64,000 nt of DNA from contig PUQB01000004.1 in assembly GCA_003024785.1 (NCBI GenBank), positions 1,683,945-1,747,944 on the forward strand. Direction: 5' to 3'. Position 1 is the first letter of the stretch. The number at the start of each line of letters is the position of its first letter. Below the pieces are notes generated by a model. The model ran no database searches. It saw nothing but the letters and a program-made list of their open reading frames with translations, and had not been told where the DNA came from. This document shows positions 39,056 to 52,100 of this stretch, one piece after another. The stretch comes from Selaginella tamariscina. Its lineage: Eukaryota > Streptophyta > Lycopodiopsida > Selaginellales > Selaginellaceae. Both the position numbers and the translations under genes were made by a program.

Positions 39056-41634
39056 CACTGGAAAATGTAAAATAAACAAAGCAAAAAACTATGCTTAATT
39101 TTATAAATACTAGGTTAGAAATTTTTTTGACTAACATACTAGGGGAAGTACTAAGGGTCCAAGAACAAGGGTTGGTTTTTGGGTTTGTAACATGTATAAA
39201 ATTATGTTATAATTTGTTAAAATACAGTGAAAAAAACATTTTATTTACTTTCTTATTTTAGATTATATTTTATTTCACCATGGCATATGTAGTTTGATAG
39301 TAAGTTATACTTTGTAACTAAATTAGGGATAATTTTCTACTTTATAAATAAGGATAGAAAGAAAAGAACTATTTAGTTTAATATATCATAATAAATATAT
39401 TTTAGTTTTGAATTATATAAGGAACGCACACCTATATATTATATATTGTTTAACCTATGTGATATGTGTGTGTGAGAGAAAGACAAAAGAGGAGAGATGC
39501 ATTATAAATTCCGCTATTGATTGAAATGATGTGTATGTATTTATTCCATATATGTGTGTGTGTGTGCCCGTGGATGTGTATATGAGTCCCATGTTGGTTT
39601 TTTATCTCTAGTTTTATAATGTGATTTAGTGGTTTAATATTTAATTATAAAACTATGTGCATGGACATGAGCATGTGTTAAGGTAAACACATGTGTGTAT
39701 ATATATCATGTGTGCATGCATAATCATCTCTCTTTGTCCCTCTCTACACACATATATATAAATGTCTGTAAGATGTACTCACATATTTAAATTATAATAG
39801 ATATAAAAATATTTATGAAACTCTTAGTATATATATACATTATACAGTTATTGTTCTTCGCTACTTATTTATAGAATATTATATAAAATATTACATGTAA
39901 TACACATAAGCTAACCTAAACAGGGCTAGAATATGCTTTAGGGTTCTTTTGTGAAGAAGCGAGCATGCTTCGTAGATCCGGTGATATGGCGCTGTGCAAT
40001 ATCAACAGTGGTATTTCAATCTGCATGGTTATACACTAGAGATTTCTATGTATGTGTAGGTTGTAGCGTGTGTGCTTTGAGGTGTAATATATATGTGCAG
40101 GATACTATGCTCTGTAATAGATGCATGATTAAATCCAGCGGTATTAACATAGACAAAATTTTGCATGGTGTATGGTTCTCCCAGTGGTATGTACATGGCC
40201 ATGGCTATACGGACTGATGTACAAGAGTGACATTTGAGTACTTGCCGAGAGACTGTGTTTCCTATGGTACATTTAGCATATATGTCTTTTTGTTCTTATT
40301 TCCTGTTCTATGTCTTCACAGAGAATACAAAACTTGTATTTGTTTATATTATGTTGCATGAGATATTACTACGCACGTTTTGCTGTCCACCTTGAGAGCA
40401 CGATGGTTGTCATATGCAAGATGTGTGCAAACTAATGCCGAAGACAAAAACCAGGTTTATTCATCGTACTCCAACATATATTCTGTTTATAGTTCAGCAC
40501 TGTTTTCTCTGACAATGTGAACATTGCTAGAAAGGCAGCTCGTAGTTTTGTTCGAGCTGGCCATTCGGACAAGATAGAATCATAAGGACTCAACAGTTGT
40601 TATTATACATATAAAACGAAATGGGTAAAGTTGTCTAGTTTATTTTACATACATATTCATTATCTAAATGATTATAGATAACACACACACATGTACATAT
40701 TACAGAACGTTTAAATAGCTGTCTATTCTTGTAGGCAAAGGAAATTTAGTGTGTTATTCATAAAGTGGAAAATTAAGCCTGGTTCTTACTATAATGCTTG
40801 ATAAGCAGACCCCGAGATGTTCATTTGGAGTGGAAAAAGCGTGCGATGGATCGAACCATGCAGTTCTGGATGTGATGCAAGTCCATTTATGCGAGTTACA
40901 AGGGAAGTTTCATGTTCTAGTCAAATTCACATGCTGGTTTTCTTTTTCTCAGATTGTATTCATTAAATTTGTCAATTCCGTGTTCAATTCGTGAGCAACA
41001 AGCAGGAGTAGGAGCAATTTGGGAGGAGCAACATAAGAGTGCTGCTGAGAAGGTGTATGCTCTTTGTATAAGGTATATTATTATATTAAATAATGTAGGA
41101 GTTTAGAGCATAATGTGTACAGTCAACTCAAATGTTAGTCTCCTTAGTTAGCAATAAAATACATTCTCATATGGGATTATTGTTCCTTGCTATATATATA
41201 TATGTAATATTATGTAAAATATTACATGTAATATATACATACTCATATAGTTATTGTAAAGTATAATTATTGTAAGGATTAGAAAGATAAGTGGGAAAGT
41301 CTGAAAAAGCTTGGAAGAAAGAGACAAGTGAAAAATAAAGAGATTTAATGTTTATTGTTTCTAATTTAATTAATGAAAGTTCAAGAGTTTTAATTAAGTA
41401 CAATTAAAATCAATAAACAAACTTAAAATTAAATAAAATAATTATATAGAAAACAAACAGAAATTATTACGTATAAACAAGGGTAAAAACAAAATAATAT
41501 TACAAGGTATATTAATTATGTAAAAAACAAATCAATGTTCAACCCCTAGTGTTTTTTACAAAAACAAAGGCTTGTTTTCTAGAGATGTTTTTTACTCTAA
41601 AAATGATAAAAGCTAGGGTTTACGTTTTCCGATG
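39056..41634. mobile_element. CACTA-like non-autonomous DNA element inside an LTR
   Basis: About 2.6 kb inserted in the 5' LTR of element C, as shown by the uninterrupted 3' LTR (GTTTTGATAGCCG). The ends are CACTGGAAAATGTAAA and, on the other strand, CATCGGAAAACGTAAA (13 of 16 alike). The flanks are ATA on both sides (39053-39055 and 41635-41637). A 3-bp target duplication and ends starting CAC fit the CACTA superfamily. The interior is AT-rich with no transposase; frames such as 39951-40217 resemble nothing I know. Confidence 0.6.
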
Positions 41635-41734
41635 ATAGCCGTCGGATTGATTTCAATTTGGACTACTCGCTCTTGTATATAAAGTTAGGGTCTTGAATTA
41701 ATGGATATACACATTTTTATATTCCGAGCTCTCA

Positions 41735-44700
41735 CATTGGTGAAGGTGAGGGGCACCTCTAATTGTCCCTACGGAGTGCTCGGATTTGTGTCTTTTTTAT
41801 CGATTTTCTTTGTCTTCTTAGATCTAGTTTTTTCATTGTCTAAATCTATTCCTTTTTATAAATTTTGTCCTTTCTTCGTCCATGGATCCACAACAGGCAA
41901 ATCCTTTATTTGTGGAGTAGCTACTCATGCAGTTGTTGGATGCCATGTGGATGAAACTGAACAATCACTCTCAGCTGATGGCAGTATTCACAGCCCAAGG
42001 TACTCCTCCTGCTCATGTTGCAAACCCTCGCATCCAGCCGGATTTCTTTCATGGAAATCCTGGAGATGATGTGTACCATTGGTTTGACATTTCACCGTGG
42101 TTGCCACATATTATTCATGGGACAGTGTTTAGTGTTTGCACGAGTTTTCTACTTGTCTTCAAGGGACAGCGTTGTAGTGGTACAATGGTCTAGACGTTGC
42201 AACTCGTGGAGATTGGAGTATTCTTTCAGAGATCTTCAAACATGCATTTGGGCATGCGAACAACTGTGACAATGCTTTTCAGCAGTTGCTCATATTCGTC
42301 AGGAGCCATCTAAGTCGATGATGCAATTTGGTGTTCGCTTTTGGAGCCTTTTGCTGCGTGCAGAACCTAACATGTCGGAACGCATCAAGTTAGGTATGTT
42401 GTGGCTAGCACTTCGTCAAGACTTTGTGGGGCTTGTGCATGCACTAGCTCCAGTGACTCTTGATGATGCTTTGAGGTTGGCACAACGATATTAGTCGTCA
42501 CCTCTCCCACTTGCACCTTCACGTTCTCTTGTTCCACTTCATGTTGGGATGGACCTGCTCTGATGAAGGTTGATGCTGTTGCTGCTCATGTACCAGCACA
42601 AGGTTGGGCTCATGGACGAGGACGTGGACATGTAGTTCGTTGTTGGTCATGTGATGAGATTGGACACACGTATCGGCGCTGTGAATGGGTACTCAATTGG
42701 TGTCCCCCATTTCTAGGGTGAAGGCCTTGGCGTCAACAACGTCCGATTGGTGCCGCTGTAGTAAAAGGTCCTGATGTGGTAGATCTTCTGGGGAACGACG
42801 AATTGCAAAAGTAGAGGGGGGTCCTTGTGCGAATAAATTAGTGATCCTCCGTCTTTCTTTCAGGAGTATCATCAAGGGGTTCACTCGGCACCAGTTTATC
42901 CGGTCTTCACTTTTCAAGCTCGATTTAATCACATGCCATGTCCTATTTTCCTGTCAGTGTTGATGGATATAGGTTTGAGTTTGTCCTTTATTTCTCAGTC
43001 TGTTGCTACACGTTGCAACCTTCATTTGCGTTATGTGGTAGAACCAGCCTTCATTCTATAACGGCAATGGACACACTCATGCTTATTCGCGAGATAAAGT
43101 TGACATTGTTGTTCGTGTAGACAATTGTGAGCTTGAGCTTCAATCTCTGCGGGTGGTGCCGAGTCAAGCTTTTCACCTTATGCTTGGTATGGATTGGTTG
43201 ACTCGCAATCATACCAAGTGTGACTTTAAAAAGTCTCCCTCCTGTTTGACTCTTCTCTCTTTTCTTTCATTCCTCTTATTTTTATTCCATTTCGTCCATT
43301 TACTTCCACCTCTACTTGCATCACTTTTGTTTCACCTTTATTTCCAACCATCTTCCCTTCATGTTCCTTATTTCCCTATCTGAATCCATAAAATGATCGT
43401 CGTGATGTAGTTGTTAATCAACCAAGAAGTATGCTGATCTTTTCAATTTTGACTTGTCATCTGGGGCCAAGATTGTAACACGTCACCCTATTCCAATTGA
43501 GGATGCTAGGCTAATCAAGGTACCTGTGCAGCGTCAGTCACCAAAGGAGTTCAAGATTTTACAAGTGAATATTAAAGAGATGTTGGAGAAAGGTGTTAAA
43601 AATGAGGTTTGCACGCCCAAGAACTTCGAGATTTTCTCCAACATCTCTTTAACGCAACAACGCCAAAACAACAATCTCAACAACACCAAAACTAGAGGAG
43701 TTGTCAACAACTCTTTGAGATCTGCAAATGTCTGCTTGCAATCCTTAGACCAAACAAATGAAGTCATTAACAATTTTAACAACGCCTGCAACGGTGCAGT
43801 ACGATCTGAAAGATGATCCAAAAACGACCCAGATATTGTACCCAGATTACACTCGTCCTTTCATCTACATGTAGATGCTTTTGACATCGGTCTCGAGGGT
43901 GTATTGATGCAGGAGAGTACAAGTGTTCCTGGCCAACGACATTCCATTGCGTACATCAGCCATACATTGCAGTCATTAGAGGTGAACTACTCCACAATAG
44001 AAAAGGAATGTCTAGCAGTAGTTTGGGGTTTTGAGAAGCTCCATGCCTACTTGCATGGTTCGCGGATGTTGTTGGAAGGCGATCATGCAACAGTCACTTC
44101 GTTGTTGAAAAGGAAGAATTTGATTGGTTGTATTGCTCGGTGGGTCTTGAAACTTCAAATTTATGACTTTGAAGCTATTCATTGTCCATGAAGTTCCATG
44201 GCTGATATTGATGCTCTTTCTCAGGCTCCTCTTCCACCTTCTCTCTCTTCTTTTGCCCCAGAGGAACCAGTTGTTCCAGCATCAGTGGACTTTTTGGACG
44301 AAGATTCTGTACCATCAGCAGTTGTTATGCTTGACGTTCAGTGTCCGCAAAATGCAGATTTAGATTTGCCGTCTTTGAATGAGGTTTAGGAAGCTCAAAA
44401 GGTTGAGCTGTGGATTCAAAAGCTTCGTGATGAGTTTGAGAATCTTTCATCACTTGCTGATGACTTGCCTTTCAGGCATTTACATTCACAGTATCGCCTT
44501 CAGGACAACCTTCTTTATTTTGTGGGGACTGATCCAGATGATCATTTGCAGTTGGTGGTACCTTCGGTCTTCATTCCACGCTTTCTCCATGCTTACCATG
44601 ACTTTCCTATTCTTGGCGGGCACATGGGACATCATCATGTGATGGGAAAAGCTGCAACAGATCTTTCTATTAGCCGGAGTTGTGAGGAGATGTGATTCGG

Positions 44701-45746
44701 TATGTGCGTAGCTGTGTGTGGTGCCAAGCTCGCAATATTCCCCATGTGCTTCAGAAGGATGGTTGGAGTCAATTGTAGTTTCTCGTTTGTTTGAGTTGGT
44801 GCATTGATTTTGATGGGACCTTTTCCACGGTCAATTTGTTGGCAACAAGTACGTTATTATTGCTTTTGATTACCTAACTTGTTGGGTAGAAGTTGGTGCT
44901 CTTGCTAATGCGACTGCTTCTGTTGTTGGTCAGTTTCTCCTTAATCGGGTTGTGTTTCAGCATTCTTGTTCAGAGCGATTCTCTCGGATAATGGTCCTGC
45001 ATTTATGGCTGAGGCATTTCATGTTTTGATGTCTCGACTAGGGATACGCCCACTTTTTCAAGTGCTTATCATCCTCAGACAAATTGTTTGGTGGAATGGC
45101 TTGTCAGAACCTTCAAGGGATGATCGCAAAGTATGTAAACTTTCAACATTCAGATTGGGATGGTTATCTACTGTCTCTCTAATATGCTTATGTCACTGGA
45201 GTACAAAGTTCATTGGTACTTCCCCATATAAGTCTTGTATGGTCATGACCCGATGTTGCCAATGGAGTTGGGTTTGCCTTCTAGGTTATCACCAGTTGCT
45301 TATGCTAGGTATGGATCGGTATCTGATGAGCATTCTTCCATTGGTTCATGCGGAGTCAGCAGAACACTTGGGCCGCATACAAGTAGGACAACAACAACGG
45401 TACAACTCGCACCATTGTTCTCCTACGGAGTACAAGGTTGATGAACTGGTGTTGGTTTGTTTTCCCAAGCTTACGGTACGTGGTTTAGTTAAGAGTCTCC
45501 TTTCCTTAGTGGAAAGGACCGTATTGAGTGCTACGGCAAGTAGGGCCACAGGTTTATGAGGTTCGGCATGACATTCAACCCGATCCTCCAGATATTGTAC
45601 ACGTGCAATGATTGAAGCATTTTGTGCAACGGGAACAAGTTGTGCTACTTACAAATCCACCAATACCTCCCTGATGTTTCCTCCAGATCCGGGCTCATCT
45701 ACAAGAGAACCCTAACCAACTTACATCCTTCCGAGAGGAGGGATGA
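41735..45746 (+). pseudogene. internal region of element C (fossil, broken)
   Basis: Carries Gypsy gag-, RNase H- and integrase-like stretches in changing frames, with the reverse transcriptase core not recognisable. Many breaks. Listed only as the coding remnant of element C. Confidence 0.75.
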
Positions 45747-45907
45747 TGTAAGATCCATGTGTACGGTTGCATGTGCACATACTATTATTAGAGTAGTGGG
45801 TTTTGATAGCCGTCGGATTGATTTCAATCTGGACCACTCGCTCTTGTATATAAGTTAGGGTTCTTGAACTAATGGATATACACATTTCTATATTCCGAGC
45901 TCTCAAT
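45747..45907 (+). repeat. 3' LTR of element C
   Basis: About 160 bp. Its uninterrupted form is what shows that the 5' LTR was split by a later insertion. It includes a TATA-like TTGTATATAAG near 45844. Confidence 0.8.
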
Positions 45908-47428
45908 AGCACTACACATTTGATTGATTTATACACTTATAATTTTTTAGAAATTATAATGTAGATTTATACCTCGGATTAATTTTATAAGAAATTAATT
46001 AGAAAGTTTGAAACTCTATATCAATATGATAGCTATATATACATAGAATTAGCATTGAATATAATTTTGATCATTAATATTTTACATGAAAGTGCGAACA
46101 TACAAAGCACTTCTTATTATCGGTGCAAAGGACTAAGTGTTTACATTTATAAAAGTAAATTATATATATCATCATCTTGAAATAAAAATCCAATAATTAA
46201 AGTGAAATTTAAGAATATTATTTATACGGTTATTTATTTATTTATTTATTTATTATCATTATTCATGTGGACGTATGGTTACACATAGAAAACACACACA
46301 AATGAATAGATAGATACAGATTCATATTCGTGTCTCTATCTTTAAGTATAGGTAAAAATAGATTAAAATTCTTATATACCACATATAGTATCCCACATAT
46401 GTTATAGCGTGCGTGGTATGCAATATCAATGAAGCATAAAAACGCAGTAACACAATCATGCCTTACATCCGTATGAATGAATCATTTCAAGTATTAATAG
46501 TACTGTAATGATGACATTGACTATATTTTATTTTGTATTTTCTTGTAATAAATATTATTTGATTTAAGAATGTCTAAATTAATAACAATGTGTATTCTTT
46601 CACCCTAAAGAGAAATAATAAACCTTCCTAATTTAATAATAATTAATTAATAGCCTAATTAAATTTAGTTTATTAATCCAATTATAAACCCATGTAATTA
46701 ATAACGTCTAATTTAATATTGTGGAAAGAAAGAAAAGATGGTCAAAACTCGCTTTAACCATCACAACCTAGTCCACATCTCATCAAATGAACCCTCGCCA
46801 GTTTTTCTCGTCTTGGCTTGCAATTGCTTTTCCATATTTGCCACATGCTCCTTATATGTAGCTAACTCTTTCTACTTCTCTGCTACGAACATCTGGACTT
46901 ATGTCGTTGTGCCCAAGAGGTTCCACATTAATTCTAGATTCAGCTCTATACATGATGTGCTAGGACAACCCAAATCTAGTTGATCCTACTATGGACTTTG
47001 TGGATTCAGCATGTCCTCCTCGTTAGGAGCTATTGAACCCAAGCAAACATGTGAATCCATTCCATAAAGTATCTCACTCACATCTAGTTGAGCTAGTTTA
47101 TCTTCATCATCTAGGTTGTAAGACACCTCCATACCTTCCATGTTAGAGCTACATCGCCATTTATACATGTTGTGCTAGGAGTGTCCTTCCTCCCATTAGG
47201 ATGACTGAACCCAAGCAAACACCCAATCCATTCCATGAAATATCTCACTTGCATCTTGGTGAGCTGGTTCATCTTCACCATCTGGGTTATAAAACACTCA
47301 TTCTACACGATGTGCTAGGGCCACCCAAATCTAGTTGAGCATATGCATGTGGATTCAGCATGTCCGCCTTGAGCCTTCCTCAATAGGTTTTCTCATCGCC
47401 ATTACATGCAGGACCTCATAACTGCAAG
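45908..47428. other. intergenic, partly repeated
   Basis: AT-rich up to about 46730. From 46740 to 47400 lies a balanced-composition segment with a diverged duplication. GAACCCAAGCAAACATG near 47035 recurs near 47207, and a phrase with ATGTGCTAGG...CCCAAATCTAGTTGA near 46955 recurs near 47302. No gene recognised. Confidence 0.55.
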
Positions 47429-47456
47429 AATGCACGTTGTAACTAAAGTGGGCATG
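47429..47456 (+). repeat. left terminal inverted repeat
   Basis: 28 bases, paired with 62492-62519, with two mismatches (positions 7 and 20). The similarity stops sharply on the outer side. Confidence 0.65.
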
Positions 47457-47717
47457 ATACGTGAAAATGGGAATATAAAATAAATTACTAATTAATACTT
47501 AAGTTTTAATTATTAATTAATCATTTAATTAATATGTAATTAAGCCTTAAATATTAATTAATTAATTAATTAATCCTTCAATAACCTTACTTAGTAAGGA
47601 ATATTCCTAAAATATCTTAGAATATTCATATTATTCTAAAAATAGTTTACAATAATGAAGAAATACTATCAAACATAATTACAAATGAAATCATTTTCTT
47701 ATCAACATGTTAATTTT

Positions 47718-48893
47718 TTATAAATACTTTCTTTCTATCATACAAAGAAATCTTTTCATTTTGTCTAAATCATCACTCTCCGGATTAATCAAATCATTTT
47801 GGTCAATATCTTGATGTTGTTGCCACCACTTAACACTCTCACGAATGCAATTGGGAGTTGCCATCCTTGTTAATACATAAGATGTGATAAGAGAAGGTCT
47901 GCATAAAGGCTCATCTAAAAACTGACGTTCCTTAAGAATAATATTATAAAGCGCCCGGTTGCTATCCTTCATTTTATAAAATTCAATATCACGAGAAAGA
48001 AAAGCTTCAGGAAATGTATGATACGGTGGATACTGCTCACAAAAATTTTCGAGATTCTTCTTTCTGAGGCACGTATCCAAGTAGTTCACTAGCTCATCCA
48101 TGATATCGGTATCAGAATATGGATCGAAAGTGATTGGATGAATACAAGCAATGTTTTGGTTGAGCATAGCCTTCTGAGGAGAGTCGTCTACTACTAAGAT
48201 ATGTGCATTCTTCGTTATCCTTAAGCGACTGATCTCCCCATGAGTCCCAATTATTCTTTCATTCTTGAAGAAGTATGGCTTGCTTTCCTTTCTTATATTG
48301 TGAAATTCGAGAGGTTTATGACACATTCGCTGGTCAAAAATCCAATCTTTACGAATCACCTCTTCTGCAACACTACAATGTTTCTTAAGTAAACTCAACA
48401 GCGGTGTTAAGTTATGAATCTGCATGCATGACCAAATCCCCACAAGCGCACCCATCTCCTTAAGCTTTTGAAAGAGACGATCCAACCCTGGACGAAAAAT
48501 AATATCATATCGAAATTTACCATGACAAGGAATGAAATCTCCTTGTTTGATTTCTGTTTTTCTATCCTGGGGCCTTTGTCGATGAAGCAGAACACCATTG
48601 ACATCCAACAACACAATATGGCCATGAGTAACATGAGATAGCGTTGCCTCTTGAATACTTTGCAAATCACTTGTTTGCTCCCTTTCACATTTATCCGTTG
48701 CCACTATTTCGTTGCCTATCCCTTCATCATTTAATTGTACATCATCCTTACAAGATTCAGATATTGCATGCGCTGAAGAAATTGATTTCGGAACTGAAGC
48801 CAATAAAAATGATGATGCAAAAACTGAAGTGGCCCCCATGGTAACGATGTTTTGAGCTGCATTATTATCCATTTCCTGCATGAACTCTGTCAT
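47718..48893 (-). CDS. FCP1/NIF-like HAD phosphatase
   Basis: An open frame that could start at ATG 48893 (MTEFMQEMDN). The frame is open a little further upstream without an ATG. Counting from 48908, the HAD motif I is LLDVNGVLL near residues 100-108 (DxNG instead of the usual DxDG), motif II is GIWSCM near 157-162, and motif III is VVDDSPQKAM near 239-248. That order and spacing is the FCP1/small-CTD-phosphatase fold (NIF domain), whose members remove phosphate from Ser/Thr of proteins such as the RNA polymerase II tail. Plant relatives with a DVNG form of motif I exist. Replacement of the second Asp, the general acid/base, by Asn could weaken catalysis. The last 110 residues are unlike the common domain. 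It lies 270 bases downstream of the ParB-like gene on the same strand. Confidence 0.75.
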   Translation of the reverse strand: MTEFMQEMDNNAAQNIVTMGATSVFASSFLLASVPKSISSAHAISESCKDDVQLNDEGIGNEIVATDKCEREQTSDLQSIQEATLSHVTHGHIVLLDVNGVLLHRQRPQDRKTEIKQGDFIPCHGKFRYDIIFRPGLDRLFQKLKEMGALVGIWSCMQIHNLTPLLSLLKKHCSVAEEVIRKDWIFDQRMCHKPLEFHNIRKESKPYFFKNERIIGTHGEISRLRITKNAHILVVDDSPQKAMLNQNIACIHPITFDPYSDTDIMDELVNYLDTCLRKKNLENFCEQYPPYHTFPEAFLSRDIEFYKMKDSNRALYNIILKERQFLDEPLCRPSLITSYVLTRMATPNCIRESVKWWQQHQDIDQNDLINPESDDLDKMKRFLCMIERKYL

Positions 48894-49165
48894 TCTGACA
48901 TGTGGCACAAGAAATTGTCGCCAAACCCCTCTCTTACCTCATGGCAATGCTGAAAATCCATGTTCTCAATTATTTCATTACATCTGCAAAATGATAATTA
49001 GCTGACCTTAAAATTATCAAGGTATATTATTTACCTTGTTAATGTGTGACCCATGTTTGAACTAAAAGCTTCATTAATCCTTGAGAATTTATTTTCTGTA
49101 CAAATATAAAAGAAATATACAAAAATGCCTTATGTTACACTCATTTACAACTATTCATCACTCTA

Positions 49166-52100
49166 TCAATTCATTATCAATTCTTCTTCGCTATTACCTT
49201 CTGAATGAGGCGAAGAAGGTCTAAGCCGCTTGTGAGATGGTTCAAGATCTTCTGCATCTTCTATTGATGTTTCCATGGGTCCTGGAGTGTGCGAATGTTC
49301 TGTACTCCTCGAGATAACTTCCGGTCTAATATCTGATTGATGTTCGTTCTCAGACTCCGAGATTGAACCAGATTCACCTTCAGAGCTATCGCACTTATCT
49401 GGAGGGAACTTTCTCAAATACGCCTTTATGGATTCGTTGGGGTACTCAGTTGAAGACCCAATCTATCCACTTGTTCAGGTCCTCAACCATGGTCTTATCC
49501 TTCTCAACGGCAAACACACATGTATGCCGAAGGTAACACTCCTTCAAGACGGACCCCCTAGTGCAGTAGTCAAAAACCCACGCATCACTGTGAGGACCCC
49601 TGATCAAGTTGACGATGCTCCGTGCCGCTTGACTTGTAATGTTTGGATAACGTACATTGCCGAATACGTCACTCATACCTATCGGTGTATCGGATGGAGG
49701 TTCAGGGCCGTTGGAGTGCAAACAGATGCCTGGCCAGTCATTTGGAAGCTTGAAATTGTTTGGCGCATTCCTAACAACCAAGTGAACAACAGTATCAATG
49801 CACTTGGGATTAGCATCGTTCATATAAAATCCTGTCCAACGATGTCTATTCTTCTTGGCGAAGGCGAAGGCAAAAGTATCGGTGACATGAGCAAGAATCA
49901 AGAAATAAATACCTGAAAAAGTAGGTATCAGTGAAGAGCGCAAGCATGAATTCAATAATAAATACCTTCTATGTATATGCTTGCACGGCTAAGTTTCTCC
50001 ACCAGATCCTCTAGTGCCCTATCTGTCGAAAGATTTTTTGACACCCGCCGATCCATCACGAACAATTGAAACGGTTTCCTACAAGCAGTGATGTTACCCC
50101 ATAAAGTCTCCGAATCTAACAACAAACATCTGTAGGGCTTGTCGTGATTCGTAGCATCCTCCTTTATAAGGTTCAATTCGGTTCTCCGCTGCTGAAGGAC
50201 TGCCATAAGAGAAGGCGTCATCCCAATGTTCTCCTTTTTGGCGTTGGCGTGCAATAGATTCTTGCCTAGATCTTCCGATTGGTTCACCCATTCGACAAGC
50301 ATATCATCGTTCGTCACATGCAAATATTTGCTAACCTCTTCATATGTTGAAGTCGAGGTCCAACCCAGTTTGTGGCAGTGTATTCCCAACCACTCCTTGA
50401 AATGCCTGACCGTCTTCAACTCCATTGCCTTGAGATGAAAAGGAGAGGTTGGGCTGCTGTTATTAATTTGTAGTTTGCCATCGATCACCAAATCAGCCAA
50501 GACTTCCATCTCCTCCATCGTTGTTCCATTTAAAGGCTTCAACCATGTGAGCTTGAAATCGTTGTCTACATCCTTTGTAGATTGAACAGACTTAGCCTTC
50601 GGCGTCTTACTGGGTTTCTTTGCAGACTTTTCTGAGGGCTCCCCTTCACTTGTCTGCTTCTTCTTCAGTGTTCCTTTTGAAAAGGATTCCATAATCCCCA
50701 ACCATTTGGCAAAGATCCTATCTTCGGGGCAAGAAATCAACATCATCAGAAATGATGTTTCCTTCCCGCCCACCTGGGCAAAATCAACTGCTGCAATTTC
50801 TTCAACTCTCTGAGGAAAAAGACAGATTAATATACCGGCGAGATAAATCCCGCCCAAACAATTTGCTTACCCGGTATTCCGCAGATTGTGTATTCCCTGC
50901 GGTAGCTCTTTGTGGTCGCTGAAGAGATTCCCACACGGCTCGCGTGTGTTTAAACTTCTCCCATATTTTGCTGTTGTAGTGGTTGGTGTCGGCAGCGTCC
51001 CATTCCGCCGATAACTTATGGTACTGCTCGATTGTGAGATTCGGCTTAGCTAAAAACGCCGATCTTTTTGTCAGCTTCTCACGGGTATGCTCGGAAAGTT
51101 TTGTTGCCATCGTTCCTTTGTTGTGTTCATCGAGAAGTCGTTGGGCTGCCGTTATTGTGTGCTGGCCACTAATGATGTAGTACTTGATAGATCTTTTATT
51201 CTCCGTCTGAATCTTCATGAGTTGTTCTGGTGTTGTGATCCAGACTTTGTCAGCACCCTTCTTCTTTCATAGTATGGACACAAAACAGCATTATGTGGAA
51301 CGGTATAAGAATTGTCGTCCTTCATCTTCTCCATGAGCTCAGCTACACGTTCCTGGTTGAGTGGCCTGTAATTGAAGTTTGGGTTGACGCTGCAATATTT
51401 AACCCTACAAGGATAAATCTTATCATCCAACATCATTTCCTTGTGACTTATTGCAGCATGAGATGCCACAGGTGCAGCTGACAAAACGATTGATGATTTT
51501 CTTTTGCGATCCGAATCAACATGTGTGATCCCCGACTGCAGCTGTTCTAGTGTTCTCGGCACACTCTTCCAGCTCCCGAAGCTTCCTAAGCAAATTGAAC
51601 GTGATCTGTAGAGAACCTGAGACCGAGCCACCTTCTCAATCTCCCTTATGATGTCGCTGTGTTCTTCTTCAATGTAAGAGGGAAGATTGCTCCACTTGCT
51701 GATTTTCTGTATTGTGAAGCAATATCTCCTGACAATACACCTACTCGATGAGTCTGAAGATCTTCGAAGTAGACATCCAGATGGATCCCCTCCATAGATG
51801 GGCTTTCGTTGAGTTGAAGAAGAACTCCAAGGTCAACATCATTAGTGAACACGTGAACGTCATTATCCACAAGTCGACAAAACCACCCGAGATTAATGTT
51901 GTAACTGACGACCTCTGGATCCGAGAACGTGACATTGGATGGAACAAGGCATATCTGTCGAGCATCGTCCAATCTGGGTTCGCAGCCTGCTTTCGGGTGC
52001 TTGACTAGCGAATCTACTTTCCATTGTTTTGCTTGTCCATGAGATGTGACAGAGGTTAATTTGACAGCAACCATGGTTGCTCCAATGCGCTTCCCATTTA

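Larger units (their letters stand above)
38994..45907 (+). mobile_element. decayed Ty3/Gypsy element C (fossil), with a DNA element in its 5' LTR
   Basis: LTRs of about 160 bp begin TGTAAGATCCATGTG and end near CGAGCTCTCA. The 3' LTR is 45747-45907. The 5' LTR is in two parts, 38994-39055 and 41635-41734, parted by the element at 39056-41634. AGCAC flanks both outer ends (38989-38993 and 45908-45912). The internal region has gag-like sequence, a zinc knuckle (CWSCDEIGHTYRRCEW), RNase H (HSIAYISHTLQSLEVNYS) and integrase (ILSDNGPAFMAE), and a purine tract GAGAGGAGGGATGA before the 3' LTR. Pol is rearranged and incomplete, with many breaks. Older than element B by its decay. Confidence 0.85.

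Noticed and set aside
39951-40217. An 88-residue Cys-containing frame in the CACTA-like insert as a gene
   Set aside because: No recognisable domain, no paralogue in the window, and it lies within a non-autonomous element.
46738-46983. An 81-residue frame in the repeated segment before the 15-kb element
   Set aside because: It lies across diverged repeat sequence whose second copy does not keep the frame.
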